Source: Hyperoplus lanceolatus
Taxonomy: Eukaryota; Chordata; Actinopteri; Uranoscopiformes; Ammodytidae
DNA length: 64,000 bases
Direction: 5' to 3'
NCBI GenBank assembly: GCA_026929865.2
Contig: CM049396.1
Coordinates: 39,479,001-39,543,000, forward strand
Below are positions 53,215 through 64,000 of the stretch, in pieces. How positions within the stretch are numbered: the first letter of the stretch is position 1; each line of letters opens with the position of its first letter. The notes under the pieces are model-generated. The model was not told the origin of the DNA, ran no database searches, and was given only the letters and a program-made list of their open reading frames with translations. The translations under genes and the position numbers were made by a program.

Positions 53215-54803
53215 TATTGCGATCTCGACTTCCAAAGTCTGATCTATAAAGAAAAGCTAGTATCCAAAGTTTAATAGTTATATCCTATCCAACCCGTATT
53301 AAACCAACTTGTAGCACAATGCTTTAATTGTTTATTATTTCTGCATAAAGAAGACTCTCCCCTCACCACGGTTCCTGCAAGAGACGCGAACCCCGGCTTC
53401 TTTAGTTAAAAGCGCGGGATTTAGCCTCTAGACCACCTGAGTTTTACGTCTAAATAAAGTACAGTATTCAATATATACCACCGTGTTTAAAGTTTCTACT
53501 TTATAAGAGCCCCCTCATCCTAAATGATGATGCCGATCTCCGCTAAACTATAAACCCTTTTAAATATTGCTTCAGAAAATCCTCCTCCTTTTTCACGGAA
53601 GATATCCTTTCAAGTTATTGCTTATAAGTTGTGAGTAACTTAGTTTTGTAAACCACCCTTCTAGTAAAATAGAACAGATATACTATTTTCAGAATATAAA
53701 CATCTAGTTTAATCTGGGAAGGTATTTATAACCTATTCTTTTATTTTTAAAGATTAGGTGTATCAACATATTCTCTCCTTACAGAGAGGTTAGTTGTATG
53801 AGGTTGTGTGTGTTTTAAATCAGTAATGTGCCGTTGTGTGGAATCGAATTGTACTTACCTCCCCGAGGACGGGGAGAAAAAACCTATACCTAAAGTCCTT
53901 CTGTTCCAGTTATAAACTAATTCACAACTGAGGCTTTACAACATTTAAGGGATTTTATTTACAAAATACAAGAGAGTATAGAAATATTACATAAAATGGA
54001 CAAGAAAGGAAAAGAAAAGAGGTTGTATGCCTATAACTCATTCAATAGTTATTTTTCCCCTAATATCTGTTGACTTGATCTCGTTTCTAAATTTGTTGTA
54101 AACCTTGAAACAATACCCAGACATATACATGCATGCCTAGTAAGTATTGTCTAAAGCTTTACGAAATCTTATTAAATGACAAGGACTTAGACAGGTATCG
54201 CCCAATATATAGAGCCTTTCCCAGTAATATCCTGCTACTTCTAAGTCATTCTGTCCGATTTCCTATTCTAATAAAATTTAAACCAAGTCATTACTGTGTC
54301 AAGAGTTTCAAAGATGTGTTTTTAAAAGACTTTGCCTCTAAGTACTTCGAAAGTCCAAAATCTTTCAGAGTATTTTGGACTCACAAAGTTTTTCTTCTGC
54401 TTCCATGGTTGAAGACAGATAGTCTGCTGGAACAGAGCGTGACAAACTATAGGTGTATATAGTAATGCCTGCAAAAGACCAAAAAAGCCCTGTCCTGCTT
54501 CAAACGTGCTGTTATATAGTGAACTGAGAACCAATGAGACTTGTGAGAGGGAGGAGTGAAAAAGGCACAGCTGCTCGGAGCCGGTAGCCCCCTCCCTCTA
54601 CTCCTTCCTACTGTATGACCATATAAGGTCCTTCCCCCTAGTACTTCCTATGGCCCTATGGTCCTCCCCCTTCCTCTGGTCAACTTTAACCTGATGAGCC
54701 TTCACATTCTATTCGGTTTCACTAAACATTTCCTACTTTTACTTATGACAAAAATAAATACAAATGTCACAAGTAAAAAGTTACATCATGTTCAATTATC
54801 TCA
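53215..54803 (-). repeat. LTR-like sequence, copy 1
   Basis: Similar to 60172-62360 over its length. Shared blocks include GCGATC..GACTTCCAAAGT at the start, CTCTCCTTACAGAGAGGTTA, GTAATGTGCCGTTGTGTGGA, ACCTATACCTAAAGTCCTTC and TTACATCATGTTCAA at the end. In minus sense it has a TATA-like CACTATATAACAGC and, further on, AAATAAAATCCC as a possible poly(A) signal. It is shorter than copy 2 by about 0.6 kb. Boundaries are by comparison only. Confidence 0.65.
53371..53442 (-). tRNA. tRNA-Glu-like pseudogene in LTR-like copy 1
   Basis: The minus strand reads TCAGGTGGTCTAGAGGCTAA, a CTTTTAAC anticodon-loop-like segment and GGGGTTCGCGTC (B-box-like). It resembles tRNA-Glu in the D-arm and T-loop but pairs poorly. 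It lies at the same place as the sequence at 60893-60964. Confidence 0.45.
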
Positions 54804-55648
54804 TCAATTCGAGAGAATTCTTTATCTCCCATGAGATCCACACATTTCCAACGTCAGATTATAGTTTAATCTTCCAGGGTGAATTGTTATGGGAAAGAGA
54901 TGCGTGTAATGATTTGCTAAATTCATAACATGATTTTATCTAACGAACTATACAGTTTTAATTAATATATGTTGGGCTTAACTTTGTACAAAACTACTTT
55001 TTACTCACCTTTTAAAATTTGCTCTCCCGCTGGCCACTCACGGAAACACCTCCTGACGTATAGGATATTATTATAAAGTAGCGCTATAAGATTCAACTTA
55101 TAAAATATAACCAAACATGTAGACCTAGGCTACTTGATAAGTAATTCAACCTACATCACAACCGCATGCCATAGACTACAGTAGCCATATATTCGCAACT
55201 ATAGGTAAACTTATACATTTTATTGACTAAATATATTGGGTGCCAAGCATTTCACAGTCATTTGTCTGTGTTTTTCTGATGACTGAGCTTTATTTCGTGG
55301 TGTTGCCATTGAGTGTTGCTGATTCCCCGAGTCAGGAAAACCTTGCGGTAGCTCTACGCATGGTTGAAAGTTGGCGTGGGAATACACACACTGCTCCGCA
55401 AAGAATGTTTTTATAAATACCAACGTTTGCCACCGCACATTTTCCCGCACATTTCTGTCCGTCTACGCAAGGTTTTTGTGCGCCGCAAGCTTTATAAATG
55501 AGGCCCCAGGACTTTGAGTGTATTTTGTCTCGCCGCGTGCAGCCTTCTCTGGCTCTCTTTCATCTGATTGCATCACAGATCCAAAAAAACTTAATGAAAT
55601 GTCTCTAAGCTCACCCAGTTGTGTTGGATGTTGGGTATGTTACTTTAA

Positions 55649-56250
55649 AGAGGACCTATTATGCTACTTTTCTGGTCTTAATTTCTTGTTTTACACTGCT
55701 ATAGAGCAACCTGACACGAATCACATCACAAAAAACTATGTAGATTTTCGGGAAGCTCTTTCTCTTATTTTGGCGATCCAGCACATCCTGTCAACACTTA
55801 AGTGTGTGTGCTTCGGCTCCCTCCGCCTGTGCTTCGGCCATCTCCGCTCCCCTCCCCCCCTCCTGCAAACCCCACTCCGTTGTGATTGGTTACCTTCCTT
55901 CTGGAACACTTTCAGTGGTGGGAAGCGCGAGCATGGACCTATAAGGGCGCGAGGCAGACGCGAACAGGGAAGTGACAGCATTACCATACATGGAAACATC
56001 CGCGTGGAGACGTCACAAAGTTTTATGCGACGTCACAAATTATGAAAGGGTAGACCGCTTTGAAGACGTGACTTCTCGACTGGCTAGAATAGTGTTTAGT
56101 GCTCTGCACAGACACCCCAGACGGTCAGCAGGGAATATGTCGAAATGCATGTAAGTCATTATTTGATAATATAGTATGGTTAAGCATGACTATGAATCAT
56201 CATAACAACGTTTATAGGTCATAAAAGTCAAAAAGCATCATAGGTCCTCT
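55649..56250. mobile_element. TTAA-flanked MITE, 602 bp
   Basis: Ends AGAGGACCTATTATGCT and AGCATCATAGGTCCTCT, nearly perfect, with TTAA on each side (55645-55648, 56251-56254). It has no transposase. Confidence 0.8.
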
Positions 56251-56254
56251 TTAA

Positions 56255-57079
56255 ACAAAGCCTAATGTATACGACACAAGAGGAGACATATAGAGCAGCT
56301 AGCTGCGATAAAGCCTAGTAGCCAGCTGGGACAGAAACGATAGCGACCCATTACATTAAGTTCTCGTACTGCACTGATTACCTCAATAAATTATACAGTC
56401 TGAGACTCTGAGGCTGAGGCTTGCATTTGAAAACACATATTCTGAAACATGCATAGGGATGTAGGTGACGCTTCCCTACAGCTGACTGAGTGGCAGAGTC
56501 CACACATCGGGACACCAATCCTCCCTTTTAATGGCCTGTAGCAATATTCTTCTACTTTTTTAAGGAAACAGATACAAGGGGGGTATTTCTAGTACAACTG
56601 CTCGTAATTTCAGCTTTACTACTTGGCTCCGGAGTCGGCTTTCTGCCCCTTTGTATGACGACCCCGCCCATGTTCAGGAGGTAATATTTGCAGTGGGAAA
56701 CGACCCGTCTTGCTACCAAACTGAGTTCAACTAAGTCGAGTTGAGTCGAGTAGAGCTACATGTGCATTGGAAAAGCGCCATAAGCAATTAGTAAGTCATT
56801 GAGACCACCCGCCACTTTGGCTGGGGAAAGATTTGTGCTCTGCCGGTTTTCTAGCAAAATAAACTTGTGTCACCACTGGTAATGCCAGAGACACAGCTTT
56901 CTACATTAAAAAACTATATCTATAGATCAGCGCGCAGCAGTTAAGTTTCTGTCAAAACAAACAGAGCATTAAGGATATGGCTTCACATTAATAGCATTTC
57001 ACTGGACAAACGTGAGTTGGCTTTTATTTTGAAATAGGCCTAACAGGAAGGTAGCCGCTCACACAGCCCCTTCACAGCT
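56255..57079. other. No gene seen
   Basis: It includes the right end of the 52659-56782 element. The remainder is unassigned. Confidence 0.4.
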
Positions 57080-58160
57080 CTCCAGTCACTATCAGCATTT
57101 CTTCTGTTTTCACGAGTTCTACGCGGTGAATATTTGTTGACTCAGATGTGAAATTGCCTTTAGATACATAGTTGTCTCTGTCCTTTAAGTAGGATTCAAA
57201 CCAGTTTAGTACAGTTCCAGAAAGTCCAACCCAGTTTGCGAGGCGATCTAGTAATATGTTGTGGTCAACTGTGTCGAACGCAGCACTGAGATCCAGTAAA
57301 ACTAAGACTGAACTTTTGCCACTGTCTGTGTTTATGTGGATTTCATTGAGGACCTTAACCAGAGTCTCAGTGCTGTGGTGTTGTCGAAATCCTGACAGGA
57401 CAAGACATCAAAACAGTTGTTTAGGTATAAGGAGTTATTTAGCTGTTGATACACAGCTTTTTCAATGATTTTACTTGAGTGACATATCGAGTTTGTTCTT
57501 TTTTAGGAGTGACTTGATTATTGCTGTTTTCAGGGCATGTCGGAATACACCTGAGCGACATGTTGATAATTTGTAGAACATCTGAGGCCATTCAGTTAAA
57601 AACGGTTTTAAAGAAGCCTGTGGGCAGAATGTCAAGGCAACAGGAGGAGGAGTTCAGGTATTGTATAATGTCCTCCAGGTTTTTGTGGTTAATCGGATAA
57701 AATTGTGTCATGGCATTTGAATTGATTTAAAGTGGAAATAGGGATAGCACATATCTTGAACCAGGTATTGAGACAGTGACCCCTTGTCTAATTTTCAGAA
57801 TTTTGTCAGTAAAGACGGAGGCAAATTCATTGCAGGCCCTCGTGGATAGATGTTCAGACGCTACTGACACAGGAGGGTTTGTTAGCCTGTCAACAGTAGC
57901 AAACAGGGCACATGCATTGTTATTGTTTTTGGTGATGATGTCAGAAAAGAAAACCGCCTTGTATTTCTCATTTCTGAGTTAAAGGTGCAAAGTCTCTCTT
58001 TATAGATGTCTTAATAAACTTGGAGATTTGTTTTTCGCCACCTGCGTTCTGCTTTACGGCACTCAATTTTTCCTTGATATTATGTTTGACGGGAGTATAG
58101 TCGAGTGAGGGGACTTTTGGTGCGCTTTTTGCACAGAGAATTGTCTTCTCCCCCAAATGG
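57080..58160 (-). pseudogene. L2-like LINE reverse transcriptase remnant
   Basis: The minus strand from 58156 shows NIKEKLSAVKQN and KQISKFIKTSIKRDFA (pre-RT region). Further on comes LDILPTGFFKTVF, then LVKVLNEIHI and LVLLDLSAAFDTVDHNILLD (the RT palm block with its first catalytic Asp), then LSGTVLNWFESYLKDR. Many stops and frameshifts separate the blocks. The YADD block and the C-terminus are missing. LDLSAAFDTVDH is typical of the L2/CR1 group. It is a dead fragment opposite in sense to the LINE that follows. Confidence 0.75.
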
Positions 58161-58439
58161 CAGGAATTCTAGTTTTCAGTGGATTGACTGGGCAGAGAGG
58201 AGTGGTTGAACTAGCTAGTCAGTGAAGCTCTGTGTTGTTTATTAAAGACACAAAGTTTCTAGTAAGTAGTTATATGCCCTTTTTATTTGGGTGTAGATTG
58301 TTTCGCTTATACATACCACTTTTGCTCCAAAAACTATCAAAATGGTTAACACAACTGAAAGTAGTCGCTGAACAAAATACCTAAAGCCACTGGTTATAGC
58401 CCAACAGTCTGCTGAAACCTTCACAGCCACTATTATTTT
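58161..58439. other. No feature seen
   Basis: Spacer between two LINE remnants in opposite orientation. Confidence 0.4.
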
Positions 58440-60171
58440 CTGTACTAGAAAGATCAAGAAAGCAATTTTTAACGTGCATTCTTCTATTAAAACCCGGTCA
58501 CTAAAAAGGTATACCAAAGAAGCACTAAATGACTGTTTAAAGCAAATGGACTGGTCTAATGTACTGCAATGCATGGATGTGGATAGAGCATGGTGCTCAT
58601 TTAAACTTGTGTTTTTAGAAGCTGTTGATAAAGTAGCCCCATGTAAAGAAATTAGAATAAAACAGAGGACAGAACCCTGGGTAAATGATGACATCCTTGA
58701 GGCAATTAGAGCAATAAATAGCAAGTATGGTCAATTCAGGTTAAACAGGAATGAGCAGAGTTGGACTGATTATAAAAAGGCGAGAAATTAAGTTAACAGA
58801 TTAGTGGTTCATACTAAAAAGGCATTTTTTATTGAGAAAATAGCTGAATATAGAAATGACTCAGGAAAGCTATGGAAATCCCTCACGCAGCTTGGCTACA
58901 GTAAAAAGATGAAAACCAAAAACACTAACATCACTCTATAATAATAATAATAATTTAATCTGTTGCCAGCAAGCTTGTGGATAAGATACCTGGCCTGACT
59001 GGTCAAAATGGTGAAAGCCATGTGCGAGATTATTACTCTCAGTTAGGGATTCAGACGGGTGGCTTCCTCTTTGAAAAGGTGTCTGATGCACATGTTCTTG
59101 AGAAGCTCCAAAGGCTTGATGGCTCTAAAGACACAAGATTAGACTCTATTCCATCACGCTTCTTAAGGGATGCTGCAAAGATCATTACCCCATGCATCAC
59201 TCATATTGTAAACAGTTCTATAGAACAAGGGCATTTTCCCAATGATCTCAAGATTGCCAGAGTGATTCCGCTTTATAAGAAAGGGAGTTAACTGGACCCT
59301 GGCAACTATAGACCTGTCTCTATTTTGAGTAGTCTGTCAAAGATAATTTTTGAGCAAATTGACAAATACGTATCTTCACAAAATATACTTTATGAGTTCC
59401 AATCTGGCTTCCGTAAATCTCATTCTACAGATTCATGTTTACTGTTTCTAACTGATTTCATAAAAAAAGAGGTGGATAATGGTCACTTCTGTGGTATGGT
59501 CATGTTAGACCTACAGAAGGCCTTTGATACGGTTGACCATTGCGTTTTATTGTATAAATTGAAAGCCATGGGTTTTAGTGACTTAGCACTGAAATGGGTG
59601 GACTCCTATCTGGAGAATAGAACGCAGGTGGTGGACATTGGGGGTACAATGTCTCAACCACTAAGCATGGTCTGTGGGGTTCCTCAAGGGAGTGTTTTGG
59701 GGCCACTTTTCTTTCTTTTATATATAAATGACCTAAAGTCTGTTTGTTCTTATCTTTTTTTTTATGCAGATGACTCTGCGCTGGTAGTTTCTCACAAAGA
59801 TAAACATTTTATTGAAAGAACACTTTCTGCAGAACTTGTAACTGTTAGCAGGTGGATGTCTGACAACAAGTTATCACTTCACATGGGGAAAACTGAGTCC
59901 ATATTGTTTGGATCAAAAAATGTACTGAAAAAAGCCTCGGATTTTAAGGTTTTAGCTGGAGATTCTGAAATGACATCCAAGGAATCTGTCAGTTACCTTG
60001 GCTGTGTTTTATATTGTAACTTATCTGGTGTAGGTCAGGCTCAAAAGGCAATCACCAAATTAAATCATAGAATCTGTTTTTTTGTCCAGAATTTCAAAGT
60101 TTCTGGATCAAAGAACAATGTTAATTTTAGCAGGAGCTTTAATTCAGCCTTATTATGATTATGCGTGTGGC
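58440..60171 (+). pseudogene. LINE reverse transcriptase, part before the LTR-like insertion
   Basis: 58474-58790 encodes the linker after the endonuclease (DRAWCSFKLVFLEAVDKVAP, EPWVNDDILEAIRAI). After a gap with AAT repeats, 58977-59290 gives LEKLQRLDGSKDTRLDSIPS and IARVIPLYKKGS. 59325-60158 gives YEFQSGFRKSHSTDSCLLFL, MVMLDLQKAFDTVDHCVLLY, VCGVPQGSVLGPLFFLLYIN, the catalytic FFYADDSALVVSHKD and KLSLHMGKTESILFGS. Stops at 58791, 58940 and 59289 and a frameshift near 60080 inactivate it. Endonuclease is absent. The clade is CR1/L2/Rex1-like and not resolved. Confidence 0.8.
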
Positions 60172-62360
60172 TGAAGCGATCCTGACTTCCAAAGTCGGAA
60201 CTTCAATGAAAAGTTAGTTTTTAAGTTAATTAGTTATGACCTATTAAACTAGTATTAACCAACTTGTAACACGATTATTCTGTCCTAGCAGTTGTGTCTA
60301 CAATGGCCATAGACAGATAGCGAACGGCAAAGAATCAGGCTGGTTTATCTTCTTAAGATTTATTGAAGTCCAATTATTTTATCGTAAAACTATGGAATAC
60401 AAACAAAAGTATAATTACTAATGAGCCAAATATCCACATTTTATACACACGTTAGCCTGCGCACATGCAGTTAGAGCTAGCTTAATTTACACAAAGAAAT
60501 AATCAGCTAAGCTGACGTAAAATTATAACTTGACAACAATTAAATTGTTGCCTACATATTACACACAACTGTTAATGACGATATCTACCTACAATAACCA
60601 AAGGAAAACTTACGGACGTATTCCTCCGAGGATCCGATATTCAGAACAGCCGTACAGTACTTCTCCGTTTGAAACATGTTGAAACTAAACCTCATCTACT
60701 TATACAGTAACGTCATCCAAAAACATTATCTCTGTTTCGCCACTAGGCGTCGCCATTGCACCACAATTAGCGTAGTGCAGCCTAACAAAGCAGTCTCAAT
60801 ACAACTGAATACACATTGACATTTCTTGAACAGAACAACGATGCTTTAATTATAACCCTTATCCTCATTAAAGAGCTACCCCTACTCTCACGGCTTCTGC
60901 TGAGAGTCTCACCCGGGCTCCTGGCGGTGAGCTCGCGGGATCTTAACTACTAGACTGCCTGGGATTCTCTTAAATAAATAAAAAGTGTTATACTTAAACC
61001 CACGGTGTTCAGCGTTTCACTTCTTCTAAACTTATTCTTCTGTTTTATGAATCCTGTTTAGGTGTGAAATGTATCACTTTATTTTTGATTCAGATAATCA
61101 TTCACCACTTTTAGGCAGAAGATATCCTTCACAAGTTATTTATTTCAGTTTTATGCAGCCTATGCTTTTTAACCCCGCTTCCTAAAAACAGAACATATAT
61201 ACTATTTCAAGATTTAAAACGCCTGCGTTAAATCCGGGAAGGAATTAGAGCATATTCTCTCCTTACAGAGAGGTTAGTTTTATGAGGTTGTGCGTATGTT
61301 AAATCAGTAATGTGCCGTTGTGTGGAGTCATGTACTTACCTCCCGGGGGGGAAACGATCTCTTTGTAGAAAAAACCTATACCTAAAGTCCTTCTGTTCCA
61401 GCTATAAACTAATTCAAACTGAGGCTTTACAACATTTAAGGGATTTTATTTACAAAATACAAGAGAGTATAGAAATATTACATAAAATGGACAAGAAAGG
61501 AAAAGACAAAAAAAAAGTTATATGCCTATAAAGTCATCAAATGGAGTATTGGCTCATTATCCCCAAGTAGATGTTTTCTTGGTATTTTTCACAATTTGTC
61601 AAAGCACAAGACCAGAGTTAATGCATGCTCTCCGATTTTAAACTTGCGCTCTAGCCCTATATTAAATACATCCCTCTGAATCTGTAAAGATGGTAAGGAC
61701 TTAAGGAAGATTGTTAATGAATCTAGTCAGTAAATGGGAGACATTGTCCTCCCCAATCTCCGTTACCTCCGATCACCATCCTATCAGACCCCTAGACTAA
61801 TAATCCCCACCTAAAGTTTTAGAATTTTACCAAGTCATCTGTGTTTCAAGAGTTTCAAAGAAGTGTTTTAAAAGACTCTGCCTCTAAGTTCTTCGAAGTC
61901 CAAAATCTTTCAGAGTATTTTGGACTCACAAAGTTTTTCTAAGTTTTTCTTCTGCCTCCATGGTTGAAGACAGATAGTCTGCTGGAACAGAGTAGTGCCT
62001 GCAAAAAGTGGCCCAAAAAAGCTCTTTGTCCTGCTCAAAACTTGCTGTTATATAGTCAACTGAAAAACCAATGAGACTTGAGAGAAGGAGGAGTGAAAAA
62101 GGCCCAGCTGCGTGGGGGAACCCCGGTAGCTCCCTCCCTCTACTCCTTACTTCTGTATGACCATATAAGGTCCTTCCCCCTATTACTTCCTGTGACCCTA
62201 TGGTCCTCCCCCTTCCTCTGGTCAACTTTAACCTGATGAGCCTTCACATTCTATTCTGTTTCATTAAAACATTTCCTACTTTTACTTATGACAAAAATAA
62301 ATACAAATGTCACAAGATATGCACAAGTAAAAAGTTACATCATGTTCAAGTATCACTTCA
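60172..62360 (-). mobile_element. LTR-like insertion (2.2 kb) in the LINE, copy 2
   Basis: It is bounded by TGAAGCGATCC and TATCACTTCA (TG...CA). GGC, or GGCT if one base is shared, occurs on each side. Joining the flanks restores the LINE frame (DYACG then SWYSG). In minus sense it has ACTATATAACAGC as a TATA-like box and AAATAAAATCCC as a possible poly(A) signal, as in an LTR. No internal retroviral genes are present, so it would be a solo LTR. An alternative is a non-coding DNA element with TGAAG ends. Confidence 0.6.
60893..60964 (-). tRNA. tRNA-Glu-like sequence in LTR-like copy 2
   Basis: The minus strand reads TCCCAGGCAGTCTAGTAGTT, AAGATCCCGCGAGCTCACCG and CCAGGAGCCCGGGTGAGACT. As I recall tRNA-Glu(CTC), the D-arm (GTCTAGTGGTTA), the anticodon arm (CTCACCGCC) and the start of the T-arm (GCCCGGGT) match closely. 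The T-loop is damaged and the acceptor stem is degraded, so a pseudogene or SINE head is likely. Confidence 0.55.
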
Positions 62361-62990
62361 GGCTCATGGTACAGTGGCGTCACGGTGCATTTGAAACATA
62401 GGCTTCAGACCTCGGAAAATAAGTTGGTTAGGCTTATTTTTGACCTCCCCATGAGAACTCATCTTGAATCTTCCCACTTTGAGAGGTTGTGTTGGTTGAA
62501 AGTAGACGATCGTGTATCTCAGATACAACCGTGTATGGTACATAGGATTTTAAATGGGGATGTTCCCAAATATTTTAGAAACTATTTTATTTTTGAGTAA
62601 GTGAAGTTCACACGCATGCCACTAGGGGTAGCACCACTGATTTTGTACCACCCAGAGTGAGGAAAACATGGGAAAGGATTCCTTTTTTATACTGGTGCTG
62701 CACTTTGGAACAGGGAGCACTCAAGTTGGTCGGGAGTTTGGGCAATTTTAAAAAGGCCCTAAAAAATGGCTGAGACGTAATTAGGCTTGTCGTAGTGGGG
62801 GTCATTGTTGTGTGTGTGTTTATGTATGTGTACTTTTTGCATATGTTTTGTGTATAGGGACCACAATGAAAATAAGCCTTCGGGCTTTTTTGTGTTTTTA
62901 TCCCTGGCTTTTTATGTATTTTAATGTAACATAATGCTGTTCTTGTTTTTATATATGAAATGGTCGAATAAAATCAATCAATCAATCAAT
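62361..62990 (+). pseudogene. LINE C-terminus and tail after the insertion
   Basis: It reads SWYSGVTVHLKHRLQTSENK, LVRLIFDLPMRTHLESSHFE, RLCWLKVDDRVSQIQPC and HRILNGDVPKYF, then in a shifted frame YTGAALWN. The 3' region includes AAAATAAGCCTTCGGGC. The element ends in AATC tetranucleotide repeats (62968-62991), a LINE-type tail. It directly continues the ORF that stops at 60171. Confidence 0.85.
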
Positions 62991-62991
62991 T

Positions 62992-63290
62992 CTCAAGGTT
63001 GGAATGAGACCAGATATTACACAACGCTTTCTCAGGCTCTCAATAGTAAGAGCTAGGAGCTCTATGTTCTGCTGATGCTTGATTGATTGTTTGTCTCTGA
63101 CGTCATTCGTACCCACATGCACGAAGACAGTATGAACAGAGGGGTGGGACTCCAAGATGGCAGGGATAAACTGGATAATATCCAAGGCTTTTGCTCCTAA
63201 GAAACAAAAAGTTATGCAATTGGGGATTTCCACAAAGCGAATGATTGAGTCTCCGACCAGCAGAAACTCGGGGTCTGTGACGTCTCATCC
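62992..63290 (-). pseudogene. LINE ORF1 esterase-like (SGNH) fragment
   Basis: The minus strand reads EFLLVGDSIIRFVEIPNC (Ser block GDSI), then KALDIIQFIPAILESHPS, FVHVGTNDVRDKQS (GTND block) and CVISGLIPTL. This matches the SGNH hydrolase-like domain carried in ORF1 of some CR1/L2-type LINEs. Only about 100 residues remain, with stops at both ends. The strand is opposite to the preceding LINE. It could instead be a stray piece of a host SGNH gene. Confidence 0.6.
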
Positions 63291-63708
63291 ATATACAGCA
63301 AGACCTGCTGGATAGTTGAGGAAATTGGACACAGGTGGAGTGAGAGGGGGCGTGGTATCACTGGCCGCTGTCAGAGCAGGCCACACTGCCACCATGGGAG
63401 GCGACTGGGCAAGGAGCCGCGGTGGCACAGTGACCAATTGACCTAAATAGCTGAAATATGGGTATTGGAACGCAGGGCCTGTGTGGCAGGCCTATCCATA
63501 AAATCTTGCTAAATAACCTTTGGTATGCGATGCTGGCCTGGGTTAGTGGGAGAGACGTGTATGTTGAGTAATCAGCTTTTGTTTGAAACTTGAGATGATT
63601 ATGTGTACTAGTCATTTTGGTCTGCTCTAAATGTGGCAGAAAGATCGAGCTGCATTCAGAGTGTCCAGTGGAATTACATTATACAGCCGTTATGAGAGGA
63701 CCATCTCA
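63291..63708. other. No gene seen
   Basis: Short frames only. Confidence 0.4.
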
Positions 63709-64000
63709 TTAAAGTAATAGTTTGACATTCTGTGAAATCACATTTTTTTGCGCTCTTGTTATGAATTAGATGAGAAGATTGTCACCACTTAACTGTCTGT
63801 ATAGTAAGTATGAATTCATAACCAGGCCAGCTTAGCTGTGCATACGGACTGGAAACAAACGGAAACAACCTGGCTCTGTCCAAAGGTAACAGGATTCACC
63901 TGCCAGCACCTTTAAAGATCACTCATTAACATTATTAGCTGTTTAATGAAATACATGTTTAAGCCATAAAATAATCGAAGGATAAAAAACTTTTTTTGTG
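63709..64000. mobile_element. Common fish TTAA-type repeat, left part, cut by window end
   Basis: It starts TTAAAGTAATAGTTTGACAT and continues with TTAGATGAGAAGATTG, GACTGGAAACAAACGGAAAC and TGGCTCTGTCCAAAGGTAAC. This is a text I recognise as a very abundant repeat in many teleost genomes. The right end is outside the window. Confidence 0.7.

Larger units (their letters stand above)
52880..55505. mobile_element. Inverted-repeat element, GGCCTCATTTATA ends, 2.6 kb
   Basis: Ends GGCCTCATTTATAA and TTTATAAATGAGGCC, flanked by a 5-bp CCAGG on each side (52875-52879, 55506-55510). GTGCG/CGCAC motifs occur near both ends. It contains an LTR-like sequence (53215-54803). No transposase was recognised. 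Confidence 0.7.
52659..56782. mobile_element. Inverted-repeat DNA element with GGCGCTTTTCC-type ends
   Basis: The left end TATGCCGCTTTTCCATTGC and right end GCATTGGAAAAGCGCCATA are inverted with few mismatches, and CTCGACT/AGTCGAG subterminal motifs are present. Two other elements (52880-55505, 55649-56250) lie inside, leaving about 0.9 kb of its own sequence. No clean target duplication was seen. Confidence 0.65.

Noticed and set aside
53371..53442. Functional tRNA gene
   Set aside because: T-arm and acceptor pairing are poor. It looks like a relic within a repeat family.

Overview
The window looks like nuclear DNA of a ray-finned (teleost) fish. It has spliced vertebrate-style exons, CA and AAT microsatellites, a Rex3 LINE, a Gmr1-like Gypsy element, a vertebrate Copia element, Tc1, Harbinger, hAT and TTAA-flanked elements, and a tRNA-derived SINE. 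Host coding sequence is sparse and most of the 64 kb is layered mobile DNA. Many insertions can be bounded to the base because their target-site duplications survive.

1-13.4 kb: two minus-strand exons of an unidentified gene (85-195, 345-485), an orphan SMOC-like calcium-binding exon with a frameshift (2052-2262), and a four-exon plus-strand gene (2451-13387) with an in-frame TGA in exon 3. Its second intron is about 8.7 kb. It holds a pair of perfect 26-bp Tc1-like inverted repeats, a retroviral-type integrase remnant next to an ORF with two Ig-like domains, a full-length Rex3 LINE with an intact 1066-codon ORF, and an inverted second Rex3 3' end joined head to head.

14-26 kb: an exon-like P2X7-C-terminus-like fragment, a hAT-type element, and a 5.6-kb Gmr1-like Gypsy retrotransposon (16082-21713, minus strand). 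The Gypsy element has a SCAN-type gag and integrase placed before reverse transcriptase. It is followed by a hAT-type element (21882-24821) carrying a nested fold-back element and a LINE fragment. A short unoccupied copy of that hAT target lies at 25490-25618.

26-35.4 kb: a Harbinger element (26119-35419) invaded by a Copia retrotransposon (26343-31644), whose leader was invaded by a hAT MITE. The Harbinger transposase gene is also split by a solo LTR (32643-33607). A GC-rich palindromic minisatellite lies near its right side.

35.4-46.2 kb: small repeats and a SINE, then a roughly 6-kb array (37718-43621) of large repeat units that end in 83-bp modules able to fold into a cloverleaf. The module copies show compensatory base changes. 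A 5'-truncated L1-type LINE and a Tc1 transposase remnant follow.

46.2-64 kb: a second L1-type LINE split by a 2.8-kb hAT element, TTAA-flanked elements, a nested pair of inverted-repeat elements (52659-56782), an L2-like LINE remnant on the minus strand, and another LINE (58440-62990) split by a 2.2-kb LTR-like insertion. A relative of that LTR-like sequence lies at 53215-54803, and both carry a tRNA-Glu-like sequence. Family names rest on reading motifs without database searches.
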